NCBI GenBank assembly: GCA_902749685.1
Contig: CACVKW010001188.1
Span: 1 to 64,000, forward strand
Reading direction: 5' to 3'
Source of the DNA: Olavius sp. associated proteobacterium Delta 1
GTDB taxonomy: Bacteria; Desulfobacterota; Desulfobacteria; Desulfobacterales; JAFDCJ01
DNA: 64,000 nucleotides
Shown here: positions 15,931 through 25,384 of the stretch, piece after piece
Numbering within the stretch: position 1 is the first letter of the stretch
Layout: each line of letters opens with the position of its first letter
Made by a program: the position numbers and the translations under genes
Notes under the pieces: generated by a model
Told to the model about the DNA's origin: nothing
Databases searched by the model: none
Seen by the model: only the letters and a program-made list of their open reading frames with translations

Positions 15931-17208
15931 ATGGAAAAAACGCTAAATCAAAATATTACTACGAAATCCAGTACATTGGCCAACAATTGGGTGAGGGAAA
16001 ACGACCAAACTTCGCTTGTCGTGGAAAACATGCGGCAAGAAGTTTGGCTGAAAAAAAATCCTCTCGGGATTAGCTGGTATCTTTTTGTTCCCCCTCTGGC
16101 GATGACCAGTGTGCTGCTTGTGCCGCAGGCCAGAGATTTTTTTTTAAGTGTCGGGTGGCGCTGGGCCCATGTGATGTTATTATCATTTGGTATTTCATTT
16201 AGCCTGAATCCAATATTTTCAAAGATTGCATATAAGTTAAACATGCTTGATCACCCTAATCAGAGAAAGCTTCACCATGAGGCAACGCCATTGCTCGGAG
16301 GTGCTGCTGTTTTCGCGGGATTTTTAGCCGCATTATTGATAAACGGCATTTTTTCGCTGGAATTGGGTGCCATCCTGATTTCCGCAATGATTCTTTTCGG
16401 GATCGGGGTGTTGGATGACTATAAGGAGATACCCGCCGGAATGAAACTCTTAACCCAGCTGATTTGTGGAGTTCTGGTCATCACTTGTGGAATCGTTCTG
16501 CGGGTTATTCCGCTCGAATTGGGGCTGTTTGCATATGCGGGCAATGTAATGCTGACCTTATTCTGGATCATTGGAATTACCAATGCCATGAATTTTTTTG
16601 ACGGTATGGATGGCCTTGCTGCCGGCCTGGGGGCCCTGATCGCCTTTTTTCTGGGCGTGGTTGCGTTTCAGACCGCCCAACCGTTTATCGGCTGGATCGC
16701 TGTTGCCATGATGGGAAGCTGTATCGGCTTCTTACCATATAATTTCAAAATTAAGGGTAATGCGAAAATTTTTCTTGGTGATGCAGGAAGTACCGTAATC
16801 GGGTTCATTTTAGCCTGCGTTGCTGTTTATGGGGACTGGGCAGAAGGCAACACAGTCGTTGCGCTGATTTCTCCCCTTTTAATATTCTGGATACTCATTT
16901 TTGATATGATCCATATTACGTTTGACCGTATTCTGACCGGAAAGGTTTTAAACCTTCGTCAGTGGATTGAATATGTCGGTAAAGATCATCTCCACCACCG
17001 CCTGGCAATTGTGCTAGGCGGCAAAAAAAAGAGTGTGCTTTTCATTTACTTACTCAGTTTGTGTTTAGGCCTCAGCGCCGTGGCGCTAAGAAATGCCAGG
17101 GTTGTTGATGCAATTTTACTCATTCTGCAAGCCTCCATTATGGTGGTCTTGATCACTTTACTGGAAAGAAGGGGACGTTTACAAAACGGAACACTCGAAT
17201 CAGGTTAA
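15931..17208 (+). CDS. WecA/MraY-type undecaprenyl-phosphate sugar-phosphate transferase
   Basis: This membrane enzyme starts polysaccharide repeat-unit assembly by moving a HexNAc-1-phosphate from its UDP donor to undecaprenyl phosphate. Motifs run in order: RKLHHEATPLLGGAAVF, GVLDDYKEIPAGMKLLTQ (the DD pair), NAMNFFDGMDGLAAGLGAL (catalytic Asp and WecA-type DGMDG), KIFLGDAGSTVIGF and the cytoplasmic His loop GKDHLHHRL. At least ten hydrophobic segments are visible. About 60 residues precede the first membrane helix, longer than E. coli WecA. It heads a six-gene operon whose spacings are short, up to 115 bp. Confidence 0.92.
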   Translation: MEKTLNQNITTKSSTLANNWVRENDQTSLVVENMRQEVWLKKNPLGISWYLFVPPLAMTSVLLVPQARDFFLSVGWRWAHVMLLSFGISFSLNPIFSKIAYKLNMLDHPNQRKLHHEATPLLGGAAVFAGFLAALLINGIFSLELGAILISAMILFGIGVLDDYKEIPAGMKLLTQLICGVLVITCGIVLRVIPLELGLFAYAGNVMLTLFWIIGITNAMNFFDGMDGLAAGLGALIAFFLGVVAFQTAQPFIGWIAVAMMGSCIGFLPYNFKIKGNAKIFLGDAGSTVIGFILACVAVYGDWAEGNTVVALISPLLIFWILIFDMIHITFDRILTGKVLNLRQWIEYVGKDHLHHRLAIVLGGKKKSVLFIYLLSLCLGLSAVALRNARVVDAILLILQASIMVVLITLLERRGRLQNGTLESG

Positions 17209-17235
17209 AGAAACTGGTTTTAAATTCGGTGTATC

Positions 17236-18303
17236 ATGAGTCTGCTAGAAATTCGCAATATGAAAAATATAGCTCAGAAAAAAAGCAGCCCGAAAGTAAA
17301 GCAGGATTTGAAATTGAGCTTTAGCAAACTGGCAGCCAAGCGGGATAAACAGGTCCTGCCAGCTAAACCGGCCATAAAAGCTACACCTAAATCAAACAGC
17401 AATCATAACCGCAAGGGATTATACGAAAAATCCAGTATTTATTTAAACCAGGTGTTGAGCGCTGTGAAAAACCGGAAGAGCTTCGCGTTGGAGCCTGGAT
17501 TTCAAATTTTACAGAGGATGGTTGAGGGCGAGCATCCGCAGGACGAGTTGTTCATCATGGCGATTCACCTGGACGATCGGTTCAAGTATGTGATTCACCA
17601 CAGTATAAACGTAGCCATCTTTGCGCTTAAAATGGCTGATGACCTCGGAATCGATCAAACCAGGAAGATTGAGCTTGCCATGGCAGCGCTCTTGCACGAT
17701 ACCGGCATGGCGGTCATACCCGATAAAATACTATACAAGCAGGAAGAACTTAGCCGTCAGGAAATTGACATTCTCAGAAATCGGCCGAACTACAGCTACA
17801 AAATTTTGCGCTCATTCGGTGATGGATTTGCCTATCTGGCTGAAACTGCCGCCCAGGTCTATGAGAGAATCGATGGATCAGGATACCCTAGAGGATTAAA
17901 AGGAGAAGAAATTCATGAATATGCCCAGATTATAGGGCTGTTGGATATGTATGAAGCCCTTATTCACTCCAGGCCCCAACGGGATAAAGTAACCCATTTT
18001 ACGGCGGTAAAAGAGGTCATTAATACCTGTAAACACCGATTCCAGCGCAAGCATCTGAAGTCTTTGTTAAGCATCTTCACTGTATTTCCGATTCACAGTT
18101 ACGTACGGCTGAATTCTAACGCGATTGGCAAGGTCATCGAGACCTATGCCGATCAGCCCATGCGTCCTAAACTTCAGATTTTATACGATTCACAGCGGCG
18201 GAGAGTTTTAACGAAAAGAATTGTGGTTCTACCGGAAAACCCTCTGTTGAATATTGTGGATTCCGTATCTGAATCCGAAATTAAGGAACTTTCAAAAATA
18301 TAA
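17236..18303 (+). CDS. HD-GYP-domain protein with missing metal ligands
   Basis: The first 70 residues are basic and low in complexity. The rest matches HD-GYP, the cyclic di-GMP phosphodiesterase fold: HHSINVAIFALKMA (about residue 119), LLHDTGMAVIPDKIL with the HD pair, and RIDGSGYPRGL with the GYP loop. Three expected ligands are altered. The mid-domain His of H-x2-IG is replaced (RNRPNYSYKIL), and the HHE preceding DGxGYP reads VYE. The usual HDIGK is HDTGM. It may therefore bind cyclic di-GMP without cleaving it, acting as a sensor inside the exopolysaccharide operon; loss of activity is inferred. Confidence 0.85.
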   Translation: MSLLEIRNMKNIAQKKSSPKVKQDLKLSFSKLAAKRDKQVLPAKPAIKATPKSNSNHNRKGLYEKSSIYLNQVLSAVKNRKSFALEPGFQILQRMVEGEHPQDELFIMAIHLDDRFKYVIHHSINVAIFALKMADDLGIDQTRKIELAMAALLHDTGMAVIPDKILYKQEELSRQEIDILRNRPNYSYKILRSFGDGFAYLAETAAQVYERIDGSGYPRGLKGEEIHEYAQIIGLLDMYEALIHSRPQRDKVTHFTAVKEVINTCKHRFQRKHLKSLLSIFTVFPIHSYVRLNSNAIGKVIETYADQPMRPKLQILYDSQRRRVLTKRIVVLPENPLLNIVDSVSESEIKELSKI

Positions 18304-18371
18304 ATCCATATTAAATTAAGTAGCCTGTACACTCAGGTTAAGTATTAAATACATTATCATTGAATAGATCG

Positions 18372-18418
18372 CTTTGCTCTGTAATTTTTTCATCCACTAA
18401 TAGAGCGAAGGTTTTTTT
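18372..18418 (+). promoter_or_regulatory. stem-loop that pairs the ribosome-binding site of the ATPase gene
   Basis: CTTTGCTCT (18372-18380) can pair with AGAGCGAAG (18402-18410) with a single G-U wobble. The 3' arm contains the GAAG of the only Shine-Dalgarno-like sequence, and seven T residues run straight into the ATG at 18419. The element could be an attenuator, a translational switch or simply a weak terminator. Confidence 0.45.
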
Positions 18419-19219
18419 ATGTATTTAGAGCATTGGGAACTGCAAAAAACGCCTTTTGGCAATGTGCCGGCACGCAGCGCATTTTACCGGTCCCCACAAC
18501 ATGAGGAGGCCCTTCGTCGTCTGCTGTATGTAATTGAGCAGCGCAAAGGAGTTGCCATGTTGACCGGAGAGGTAGGCTGCGGCAAGACGACCGTCATCAG
18601 AGCGCTATCGGATTTTCTCAAAAAAGAAGAATTTCAATTTGAAACGATTTCCAATCCTGCGTTGCAGCCGACGGATCTGATAAAAGCGATTCTGTTAAAG
18701 CTGGGTGGACACGCAAATAACGGTTCCAAAACGGACCTCCTTGATCAATTGCACCAGCATCTGTTCCAGAACGCAGAAAATGGGATCAACACCGTGCTGG
18801 CCATCGATGAAGCCCATGTTATCGGCAATCAAGCCACCCTGGATGAACTGCGGATGCTGCTCAATGTTCAATCCGATGATGAATTTCTGATAACCTTGAT
18901 TTTGCTCGGGCAACCACCGTTGCTGAAAAATATTTCAGAACTGCAACCCTTAAAGGAAAGGATCAGCATTAAGTTCAATCTCGAGCCTTTGGACATTCAA
19001 AACACCCTGAATTATATCGTGCATCGCTTAAAATGGGCCGGGGCGACTCGCGGCATTTTCTCCCGGGAAGCCATCCAGGCGCTCTATGAATTTACTGAAG
19101 GATTACCGCTGCGCATCAACAATCTGGGTGAACGCTGCCTGCTGCTTGGGTTAATGCGCCAGGCCCGGATTGTTGACAGCAGAATTGTACATGACGCTAT
19201 TGAAGATATGGAATCATAA
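18419..19219 (+). CDS. ExeA/GspA-like AAA+ ATPase of the exopolysaccharide operon
   Basis: A 266-residue ATPase beginning MYLEHWELQKTPFGNVP, the typical opening of the ExeA-like ATPases found in type II secretion and in exopolysaccharide/exosortase loci. FYRSPQHEEALRRLLY is the second family signature. Walker A is GEVGCGKTT (about residues 56-64), Walker B is TVLAIDEAH (about 123-131), and an AAA sensor region follows (LLGQPPLL). The protein stops after the ATPase core, without the peptidoglycan-binding extension of true ExeA. It probably powers assembly or regulation of the Wza/Wzc-type export complex. Three bases separate its stop from the next ATG. Confidence 0.9.
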   Translation: MYLEHWELQKTPFGNVPARSAFYRSPQHEEALRRLLYVIEQRKGVAMLTGEVGCGKTTVIRALSDFLKKEEFQFETISNPALQPTDLIKAILLKLGGHANNGSKTDLLDQLHQHLFQNAENGINTVLAIDEAHVIGNQATLDELRMLLNVQSDDEFLITLILLGQPPLLKNISELQPLKERISIKFNLEPLDIQNTLNYIVHRLKWAGATRGIFSREAIQALYEFTEGLPLRINNLGERCLLLGLMRQARIVDSRIVHDAIEDMES

Positions 19220-19221
19220 CC

Positions 19222-21480
19222 ATGAAAAGGATATCAATAACAACCCGGCCAGGTATTTTTTTGGATCTTTTTAAAATTCTGCCTTTGTTGACCGCATTGA
19301 TGCTTGTTGTAAGCGTATCCGGTTGTGCCAGGAACATAGAAAATTCTGCCACAGCGCCTGCTGTTCCAAAATCCGACGGTATGGCCTCGTCCGGTCAGTT
19401 TCGGGCGGTGGTCATTGAGGATATGGACAACGACGGGAAACTGGATATTGTGGGCGGGGCATCATCCCCCGGAATGGTAACAATCAGTTACGGAGATGGT
19501 CGCGGCGGAATTTCAGAACCCCTATATCTTCCGACCAAAGGTGAAGTCCGATCTGTCGCCGTGGCAGATATCAACGAAGACGGACTGCCTGATATTGTTT
19601 ATTCGGTGCAAAAGGAGTCATCCGGAATCAGGGCTTTTTTAAATCAGCTCAATCACCGCTGGATACCCCATAAAGGTCCCATTGAAATAAATAAATACGA
19701 AGGGATAGAAGCGGCTGATGTTAACGGGGACGGTCATATGGATATAGTTGCAGCGAACGCAACTTCAGCTACCCAAGGCGGTATTCAGGTCTGGCTGGGT
19801 GACGGCAAGGGCCATTGGCCGGTCGAAACAGGACCTACGATTAACGGCATGTACATGGATATTCTCACCGCCGATATCAATCATGACGGAAACCTCGACC
19901 TTATCGGGGCCGGATGGGGAACCTATGGATCTTTACGGGTCTGGTTGGGTGACGGCACGGGCAAATGGTCATCTACAAAGCCGTTGGAAAATGGCAGTTT
20001 TTACGGATTGAGTATCGGCGACCTGAATGCAGATGGAAATTTTGATATATTCGCCGGCTCCTACAGGCGAGGGGTTCGGATCTTTGTGGGAGACGGCCGG
20101 GGAAATTTTTCAAAGATTCTCAGCCCGGCCGAGGTCATGACGCGTCGCGCAAAAGGACAGAAACAAACGGCTGCCGGTGTCGGTGAATTTTCGCGCCCGG
20201 AAAAAAACAGGAGTTTCTGGCAGGTGCTTGCGATGGATATTGACGGGGATGGATTAAATGATATCCTAGCCGGCTCATTAGACTCCCAGGGAATATCTGC
20301 CTGGCGAAATTTAGCCAATAAAGGCTGGTCGCCTTATCAGGGACCGTTTCCATCCACCGGAAGCTACTATGGAATGGTCTTTGCCGATTTGGATGCTGAT
20401 GATCGCTTGGATATCTGTGCCGCCAGTTTTAGCGAGGGTATCCAGCTGTGGCCCGGGAAAGATGGTGACTTTAATATCATCCGGCAACGGCAGGTAGATC
20501 AGTTGGAGCCATCAGATCGTCGTGCTGAAAAGCAAGAAATACTGGAAAATAATGTGTTCAAAACCATAGAAGGTGTGCCGGAATACAAGATTGATCCCGG
20601 CGATACTTTAGAGATATCGCTGTGGGAAGGCAACAAACAGCAAAAGGAAGATTTTTTAGTTCGTCCGGATGGTAAGATTTCATTTGGTTTCGTTGAAGAT
20701 ATATACATCAAAGGACTTACTGCTTCCGAGCTGGATAAAAACTTAACCATCTATTTAAAGGAATATGTCAAAAATCCCAGGATTGACGTGGTCGTAAAGC
20801 GGTATAACAGCAAATATATCAGAGTTGTGGGTGCCATTTCTAATAATGCAAGATCTGGTGATTCTTCCGATTCCGGCACCGGACCCGGTCTGTACAAACT
20901 GCGAGGCAAAACAACTGCTCTGGAAATAATTACGAGGGCCGGTGGTCCAACTCAAAATGCCAATTTAAAAAATGTTAGTTTTCGTCGTAAAAATGGCGAG
21001 TCCAGCACATTGAATCTATACAAGGCTATCCTGCAAGGCGACCAAAGCCAAAATCCGGTATTGGATGACGGCGATCTGGTTTTTTTACCGACAATAAGTG
21101 AAACAGGCAATCGGGTATATGTTTTTGGTGAAGTTGAAAAACCGGGCGCCTATACATTTGCCGGATCAGAAATACGGTTGCTTGATATCCTTTCCGAAGC
21201 AGGCGGTGCTACCGTTAATGCCGCTGAGTACGAGACAAGGGTGGTTAGAGGTGATCCGACCCAGCCGGAAATCATAGCCGCCAACATCAGAGACCTGGTG
21301 GAACAGGGTGATCGGTCACAAAATGTCGCGCTGGTTAATGGGGATTTAATATATGTACCACGCAGCGGAATTGGTAACGTTAACCGTTTTATTGAACAAA
21401 TCTTCCCGAGTCTCCGGGCAATCGCCACTGCTACCGCTATTGTAGTCAATTTTGATACCATTAATACAATTATAGAATAA
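19222..21480 (+). CDS. beta-propeller (FG-GAP/VCBS) fused to a Wza-type polysaccharide export lipoprotein
   Basis: A lipoprotein signal (LMLVVSVSGC, Cys about 34) is followed by seven calcium-binding FG-GAP/VCBS motifs (DMDNDGKLDIV, DINEDGLPDIV, DVNGDGHMDIV, DINHDGNLDLI, DLNADGNFDIF, DIDGDGLNDIL, DLDADDRLDIC) starting near residues 66, 115, 166, 218, 267, 338 and 389. This spacing suits a seven-bladed propeller. From about residue 450 the protein is a polysaccharide export (Wza/GumB) domain: VPEYKIDPGDTLEISLWEG, a long second beta region, the SLBB-like RVYVFGEVEKPGAYTF and a C-terminal helix. Known Wza proteins lack the propeller. It may cap the channel or bind the glycan in the periplasm or at the surface. 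Confidence 0.9.
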   Translation: MKRISITTRPGIFLDLFKILPLLTALMLVVSVSGCARNIENSATAPAVPKSDGMASSGQFRAVVIEDMDNDGKLDIVGGASSPGMVTISYGDGRGGISEPLYLPTKGEVRSVAVADINEDGLPDIVYSVQKESSGIRAFLNQLNHRWIPHKGPIEINKYEGIEAADVNGDGHMDIVAANATSATQGGIQVWLGDGKGHWPVETGPTINGMYMDILTADINHDGNLDLIGAGWGTYGSLRVWLGDGTGKWSSTKPLENGSFYGLSIGDLNADGNFDIFAGSYRRGVRIFVGDGRGNFSKILSPAEVMTRRAKGQKQTAAGVGEFSRPEKNRSFWQVLAMDIDGDGLNDILAGSLDSQGISAWRNLANKGWSPYQGPFPSTGSYYGMVFADLDADDRLDICAASFSEGIQLWPGKDGDFNIIRQRQVDQLEPSDRRAEKQEILENNVFKTIEGVPEYKIDPGDTLEISLWEGNKQQKEDFLVRPDGKISFGFVEDIYIKGLTASELDKNLTIYLKEYVKNPRIDVVVKRYNSKYIRVVGAISNNARSGDSSDSGTGPGLYKLRGKTTALEIITRAGGPTQNANLKNVSFRRKNGESSTLNLYKAILQGDQSQNPVLDDGDLVFLPTISETGNRVYVFGEVEKPGAYTFAGSEIRLLDILSEAGGATVNAAEYETRVVRGDPTQPEIIAANIRDLVEQGDRSQNVALVNGDLIYVPRSGIGNVNRFIEQIFPSLRAIATATAIVVNFDTINTIIE

Positions 21481-21542
21481 TTTCCAGGATGTAAGAGCTT
21501 GAAAAGTAGGCGTTTGCTGAAATAAGGAAAAGGATATTCAAG

Positions 21543-23879
21543 ATGGCACAATATGATGTCGACCTGAGAGATTACTGGCGAATCATAAAAAAAAGAAAAA
21601 CTTCGATCCTTTTTATGATCCTGTTAGTTGGGTTGTGCAGCTATGGATTTGCCAAAATCAAGGAGCCGGCGCCGCTTTTTGAGGCAAGCTCCGCCATCAA
21701 AATCGATCGATTCTCCAACATGGCATCCATATTAACCGGCGATTACTGGCGGCAGTCGGAGAATATGGTAACCCATACCTATATTATTACCAGTTTTCCG
21801 GTCTTATGTCAGACAGCCAAGTTATTGGGGTGGCTGCCCGCAGACATGCCTGAGGGAAAAGTTCAAACCTCCAAAAAATATCTTTCAATTATCCGGCGTC
21901 TGAAGAACATGGTTGAACCGGAGCATCAGTCAGGGACCAACATTATAAACATCCGGGTGCAATCCGAACAGGCCCATGAAGCATCGGCGGTAGCCAATGC
22001 ATTTGCGCGTTCCTACCGCGAATATAACATTCGAGAAAAGAATAAAAAAACCTTCGAGACCAAGGCTTTCATCGAAGAGCAGTTGCGGTTGACATCCAAT
22101 CGCCTTAAACTGGCTGAAAATGAGCTTCAGGCGTTTAAAAAAAGCTACGGACTGATATCGCTGGATGCCCAAACCCAGAACACGTTGAACAGACTCTACG
22201 CGGTTGAGACGGAGTATGAGAAGACAAAAATAGAGAAGGACGAGATAGCGTCACAGTTGCGCATGATTCAGGCGAATAATATAGCAGCTTCCGGCGAATT
22301 AAAAGAAAGCTTATTTACCGCCGGGCCGAATTCTCCCGTGTTTGGGTTGAAAACCAAACTGAGTGAGTTGCTGTTGAAGCGCCAGACCCTGTTGATCAAT
22401 TTTACAGATAAACACCCCAGGGTAATAGAAATCGACGACCAGATTCAGGCCGTGCTGCATGAAACAAAGAAAGAGTTACAATCATTACTAAATTCCTATA
22501 AAACCCGGGAACAGGACTTTGCGCAAAGAATTTCTCAACTTCGCCGCGAGAATCTAAGCCTGCCGGAAAAAGGTCTGCTATTGGTGCGGCTGCAACGGGA
22601 TGTCGAGTTGCAGGAATCCCTCTACTCCCAGCTAAAGGAGAAGTACCAGGAGACCTTAATCCAGGAATCCGGCAAAGTGGAGGAAGTGACCATCCTCAAA
22701 CCGGCCATTTCGCCCGAACAACCTTTTAATATCCCTTCTAAGATTATGATTGTTGTCACCGGTGTTGTGATGGGCCTTATCCTCGGGGTCGTATTTGCTT
22801 TTCTGGCCGAGGTATTTGACACCTCTATGGGGACCATCGAGGATGTGGAAGAACTGCTGAATGTTTCAGTGCTGGGTGTTATCCCCCAACTGGACGATGA
22901 AATAAAAGGAAAACTGCTGTCGGACCGAGGACCCCGTAATAATGGTAGATTGCGGTATCTGGTTACGCACTATGATCCCAAGTCTATGGGGGCTGAAGCA
23001 TTCAGAGCATTGAGAACCAATCTTCAGTTCCTGCGATTGGAAATGCAGGGCAAACTATTTCTGATTACCAGTTCATTCGTGCAGGAAGGTAAAACTCTAA
23101 ATGTCGTCAATCTGGCTTTGAGCATGGCCCAGGCAGGCAACAAGGTTCTCCTGGTGGATGCGGATTTACGCAAACCCCTGGTTCACAGAATATTTGGGTT
23201 GTCCAGAGAACCTGGTATTACGGACTACGTGTTGGGAAATTATCCATGGCAGGAAGTCACCAATACAATTGCCGACATAATGTTGGGTGATTTTGGAATC
23301 GATGATATTCTAACGACACCGGGCATGGATAATATTAACGTGGTCACCGCCGGCACGAAGCCGCCTAACCCTTCAGAAATAGTAAGTTCATCTCGATTTA
23401 AGGATTTTTTAAAAGAAGCCAATAAAGTCTATGATTTCGTATTTGTTGATTCACCGCCACTTCTACCGGTAGCAGATGCCGCCGAAATTGCCCCGTTGAT
23501 GGATGGCGTATTTATGGTTTATACGGTGGGGAAGATCGGACGGGGTGTTTTAAAACGGGCCAAATCCAACCTGGATAATGTGGATGCCAAGGTTTTGGGC
23601 ATCATATTGAACAACGTCAAACCCGAAGCCGGCCCCGAGTATTTTAAATATCACTCCCAGCATTACTACGGCCCGGAAGGAGAAGGGGCGCATAAAAAAA
23701 GAAATTTTTCAAAATGGTTGGAAAATTTCAAAGGTATGGTAACTAAAGGGAGATTGATTAAATTTGCCGTGCTCCTGGTTGCGTTGATATTGTTGGCAAT
23801 GGGAATATATTGGCAGGATTTAAACCAATTATCCAACGAATGGCTTTCCTCATTTAAAACGATATTTAATTCAAAGTAA
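21543..23879 (+). CDS. Wzc-like polysaccharide co-polymerase and tyrosine autokinase
   Basis: An N-terminal Wzz domain (DLRDYWRIIKKRKTSILF, then a membrane helix) leads to a long periplasmic coiled coil (about residues 180-380), a second helix (about 400-425) and a cytoplasmic BY-kinase. The kinase has VQEGKTLNVVNLA in the Walker A place, LLVDADLRKP (Walker A') and FVFVDSPPLLPVADA (Walker B). A tyrosine-rich cluster (YFKYHSQHYYG, about 700-710) would be autophosphorylated. The residue after the GKT lysine-threonine is Leu where GKST/GKTT is usual. After the cluster a third helix (about 738-756) ends the protein, unlike the standard layout. It controls chain length and export with the Wza-like protein upstream. 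Confidence 0.92.
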   Translation: MAQYDVDLRDYWRIIKKRKTSILFMILLVGLCSYGFAKIKEPAPLFEASSAIKIDRFSNMASILTGDYWRQSENMVTHTYIITSFPVLCQTAKLLGWLPADMPEGKVQTSKKYLSIIRRLKNMVEPEHQSGTNIINIRVQSEQAHEASAVANAFARSYREYNIREKNKKTFETKAFIEEQLRLTSNRLKLAENELQAFKKSYGLISLDAQTQNTLNRLYAVETEYEKTKIEKDEIASQLRMIQANNIAASGELKESLFTAGPNSPVFGLKTKLSELLLKRQTLLINFTDKHPRVIEIDDQIQAVLHETKKELQSLLNSYKTREQDFAQRISQLRRENLSLPEKGLLLVRLQRDVELQESLYSQLKEKYQETLIQESGKVEEVTILKPAISPEQPFNIPSKIMIVVTGVVMGLILGVVFAFLAEVFDTSMGTIEDVEELLNVSVLGVIPQLDDEIKGKLLSDRGPRNNGRLRYLVTHYDPKSMGAEAFRALRTNLQFLRLEMQGKLFLITSSFVQEGKTLNVVNLALSMAQAGNKVLLVDADLRKPLVHRIFGLSREPGITDYVLGNYPWQEVTNTIADIMLGDFGIDDILTTPGMDNINVVTAGTKPPNPSEIVSSSRFKDFLKEANKVYDFVFVDSPPLLPVADAAEIAPLMDGVFMVYTVGKIGRGVLKRAKSNLDNVDAKVLGIILNNVKPEAGPEYFKYHSQHYYGPEGEGAHKKRNFSKWLENFKGMVTKGRLIKFAVLLVALILLAMGIYWQDLNQLSNEWLSSFKTIFNSK

Positions 23880-23970
23880 GCGTGCTTTTTTTATATTCTT
23901 GGAGACAGGCTCATAAATTGAGAAAAAAAACAATTATGCAAATGTCCGCTAAATTGATTTGAGGTGAATC

Positions 23971-25377
23971 GTGCGGTCGCTTATCTTAGCAATGGTATCT
24001 TTGTTGATCGCTCTATTGGCTGGTTTTTTGATCACCCAATTCTCACCGACTATGCTTCTTATCGGGGTTCTTGCCTTTGTTATCTTTGCCGTCTCATTTA
24101 TCAACATTGAATGGGGCCTCTACATCTTAATATTTTCCATGCTTTTGTCGCCGGAAATCATAGCCGGGGATACCGGACCAGAATCTCTGGGCCGAGGGGT
24201 CACGTTGCGAGCGGAAGACTTTTTGCTGGCAGTTATTGGACTTAGCTGGCTTGCCAGGAATGCCGTTGATAAAGAACTTGGCCTATTTTTAAAAACACCC
24301 TTAAACAAAGCCATTTTGTTTTATGTATTGACATGTGTCCTATCCACCGGATTCGGTATCATGGCTGGCCGCGTCGAGATGAAAACCGGATTTTTATATG
24401 TGTTAAAGTACATTGAATACTTCCTTGTATTTTTCATGATGGTCAATCATGTCCGCAACAAGGATCAAATAAAAAGATTTTTAATCTGTTTGTTTTTTAC
24501 TTGTTTCATCGCGTCTCTGGTTGGTGCATTTCAAATCCCCGGGGGAGAACGTGTAAGCGCACCATTTGAAGGTGAGATCGGAGAACCCAACACATTCGGC
24601 GGATACCTGCTTTTTATGGGGTGCGTGGCTGCCGGTTTACTAGCCAAGGCCGATAATTTGAAAACTAAGCAAGTAATGACAGTTTTAATAATTTGTATCA
24701 TTCCGCCGTTTTTATTCACTCAATCTCGAACTTCCTACCTGGCAATTGTGCCTGCTCTTATTGTGCTGGGTTACATGACGGATCGCAGACAAATTATCAT
24801 AGGTTTACTGGCGATCGCTTTGTTGGTTAGTCCTCTTTTTCTGCCCAAGGCCGTCAAAAATAGAATTATGTTTACCTTCACCCAACCCAAGGAGCAAGGT
24901 CAGGTTCAGATCGGCGATGTGCGTTTGGATACCTCGACATCTGCCAGGATACAAAGTTGGAAGGAGGCTTTGAGGGATTACCCCCAACATCCTTTGCTAG
25001 GTTACGGAGTCACCGGTTATCCATTTATAGATGCTCAATTTCCTAGGGTGCTTGTGGAGACAGGAATTTTAGGTTTGACTGCTTTTTTATATCTACTCTA
25101 TGCTATATTAAAATTAGCACTGAAAAATCTCAAAGAAGTAAAAACCCCCTACTCCCAGGGCCTCTTGATCGGGTTCTTATCTGGATTTTTAGGGCTTATC
25201 GTGCATGCCTTCGGTGCGAATACTTTTATTATCGTACGCATAATGGAGCCTTTCTGGTTTTTTGTGGGGATTATAACTGTATTGCCGGCTTTGGAACGCC
25301 AGCAAGCCGAGCCGAGCCAGCCGGCAAAAGTGACGGGTCGAGTTGTGACGGATCATTCCATTTCCACCGCGCGCTAA
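23971..25377 (+). CDS. O-antigen ligase/polymerase-type (Wzy/WaaL) membrane protein
   Basis: A polytopic membrane protein with ten or more hydrophobic segments and the O-antigen ligase-family arrangement: a large loop near residues 290-350 followed by SWKEALRDYPQHPLLGYGVTG, the PLxGxG-type signature. It joins repeat units or attaches chains at the periplasmic face. The start is GTG at 23971, four bases after GAGGTG; no better ATG lies nearby. It is last in the operon, 91 bp after the kinase, and its stop is only seven bases from the stop of the convergent NUDIX gene. Wzy and WaaL cannot be separated by sequence alone; the operon context favours polymerase. Confidence 0.85.
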   Translation: MRSLILAMVSLLIALLAGFLITQFSPTMLLIGVLAFVIFAVSFINIEWGLYILIFSMLLSPEIIAGDTGPESLGRGVTLRAEDFLLAVIGLSWLARNAVDKELGLFLKTPLNKAILFYVLTCVLSTGFGIMAGRVEMKTGFLYVLKYIEYFLVFFMMVNHVRNKDQIKRFLICLFFTCFIASLVGAFQIPGGERVSAPFEGEIGEPNTFGGYLLFMGCVAAGLLAKADNLKTKQVMTVLIICIIPPFLFTQSRTSYLAIVPALIVLGYMTDRRQIIIGLLAIALLVSPLFLPKAVKNRIMFTFTQPKEQGQVQIGDVRLDTSTSARIQSWKEALRDYPQHPLLGYGVTGYPFIDAQFPRVLVETGILGLTAFLYLLYAILKLALKNLKEVKTPYSQGLLIGFLSGFLGLIVHAFGANTFIIVRIMEPFWFFVGIITVLPALERQQAEPSQPAKVTGRVVTDHSISTAR

Positions 25378-25384
25378 CTTTTTT

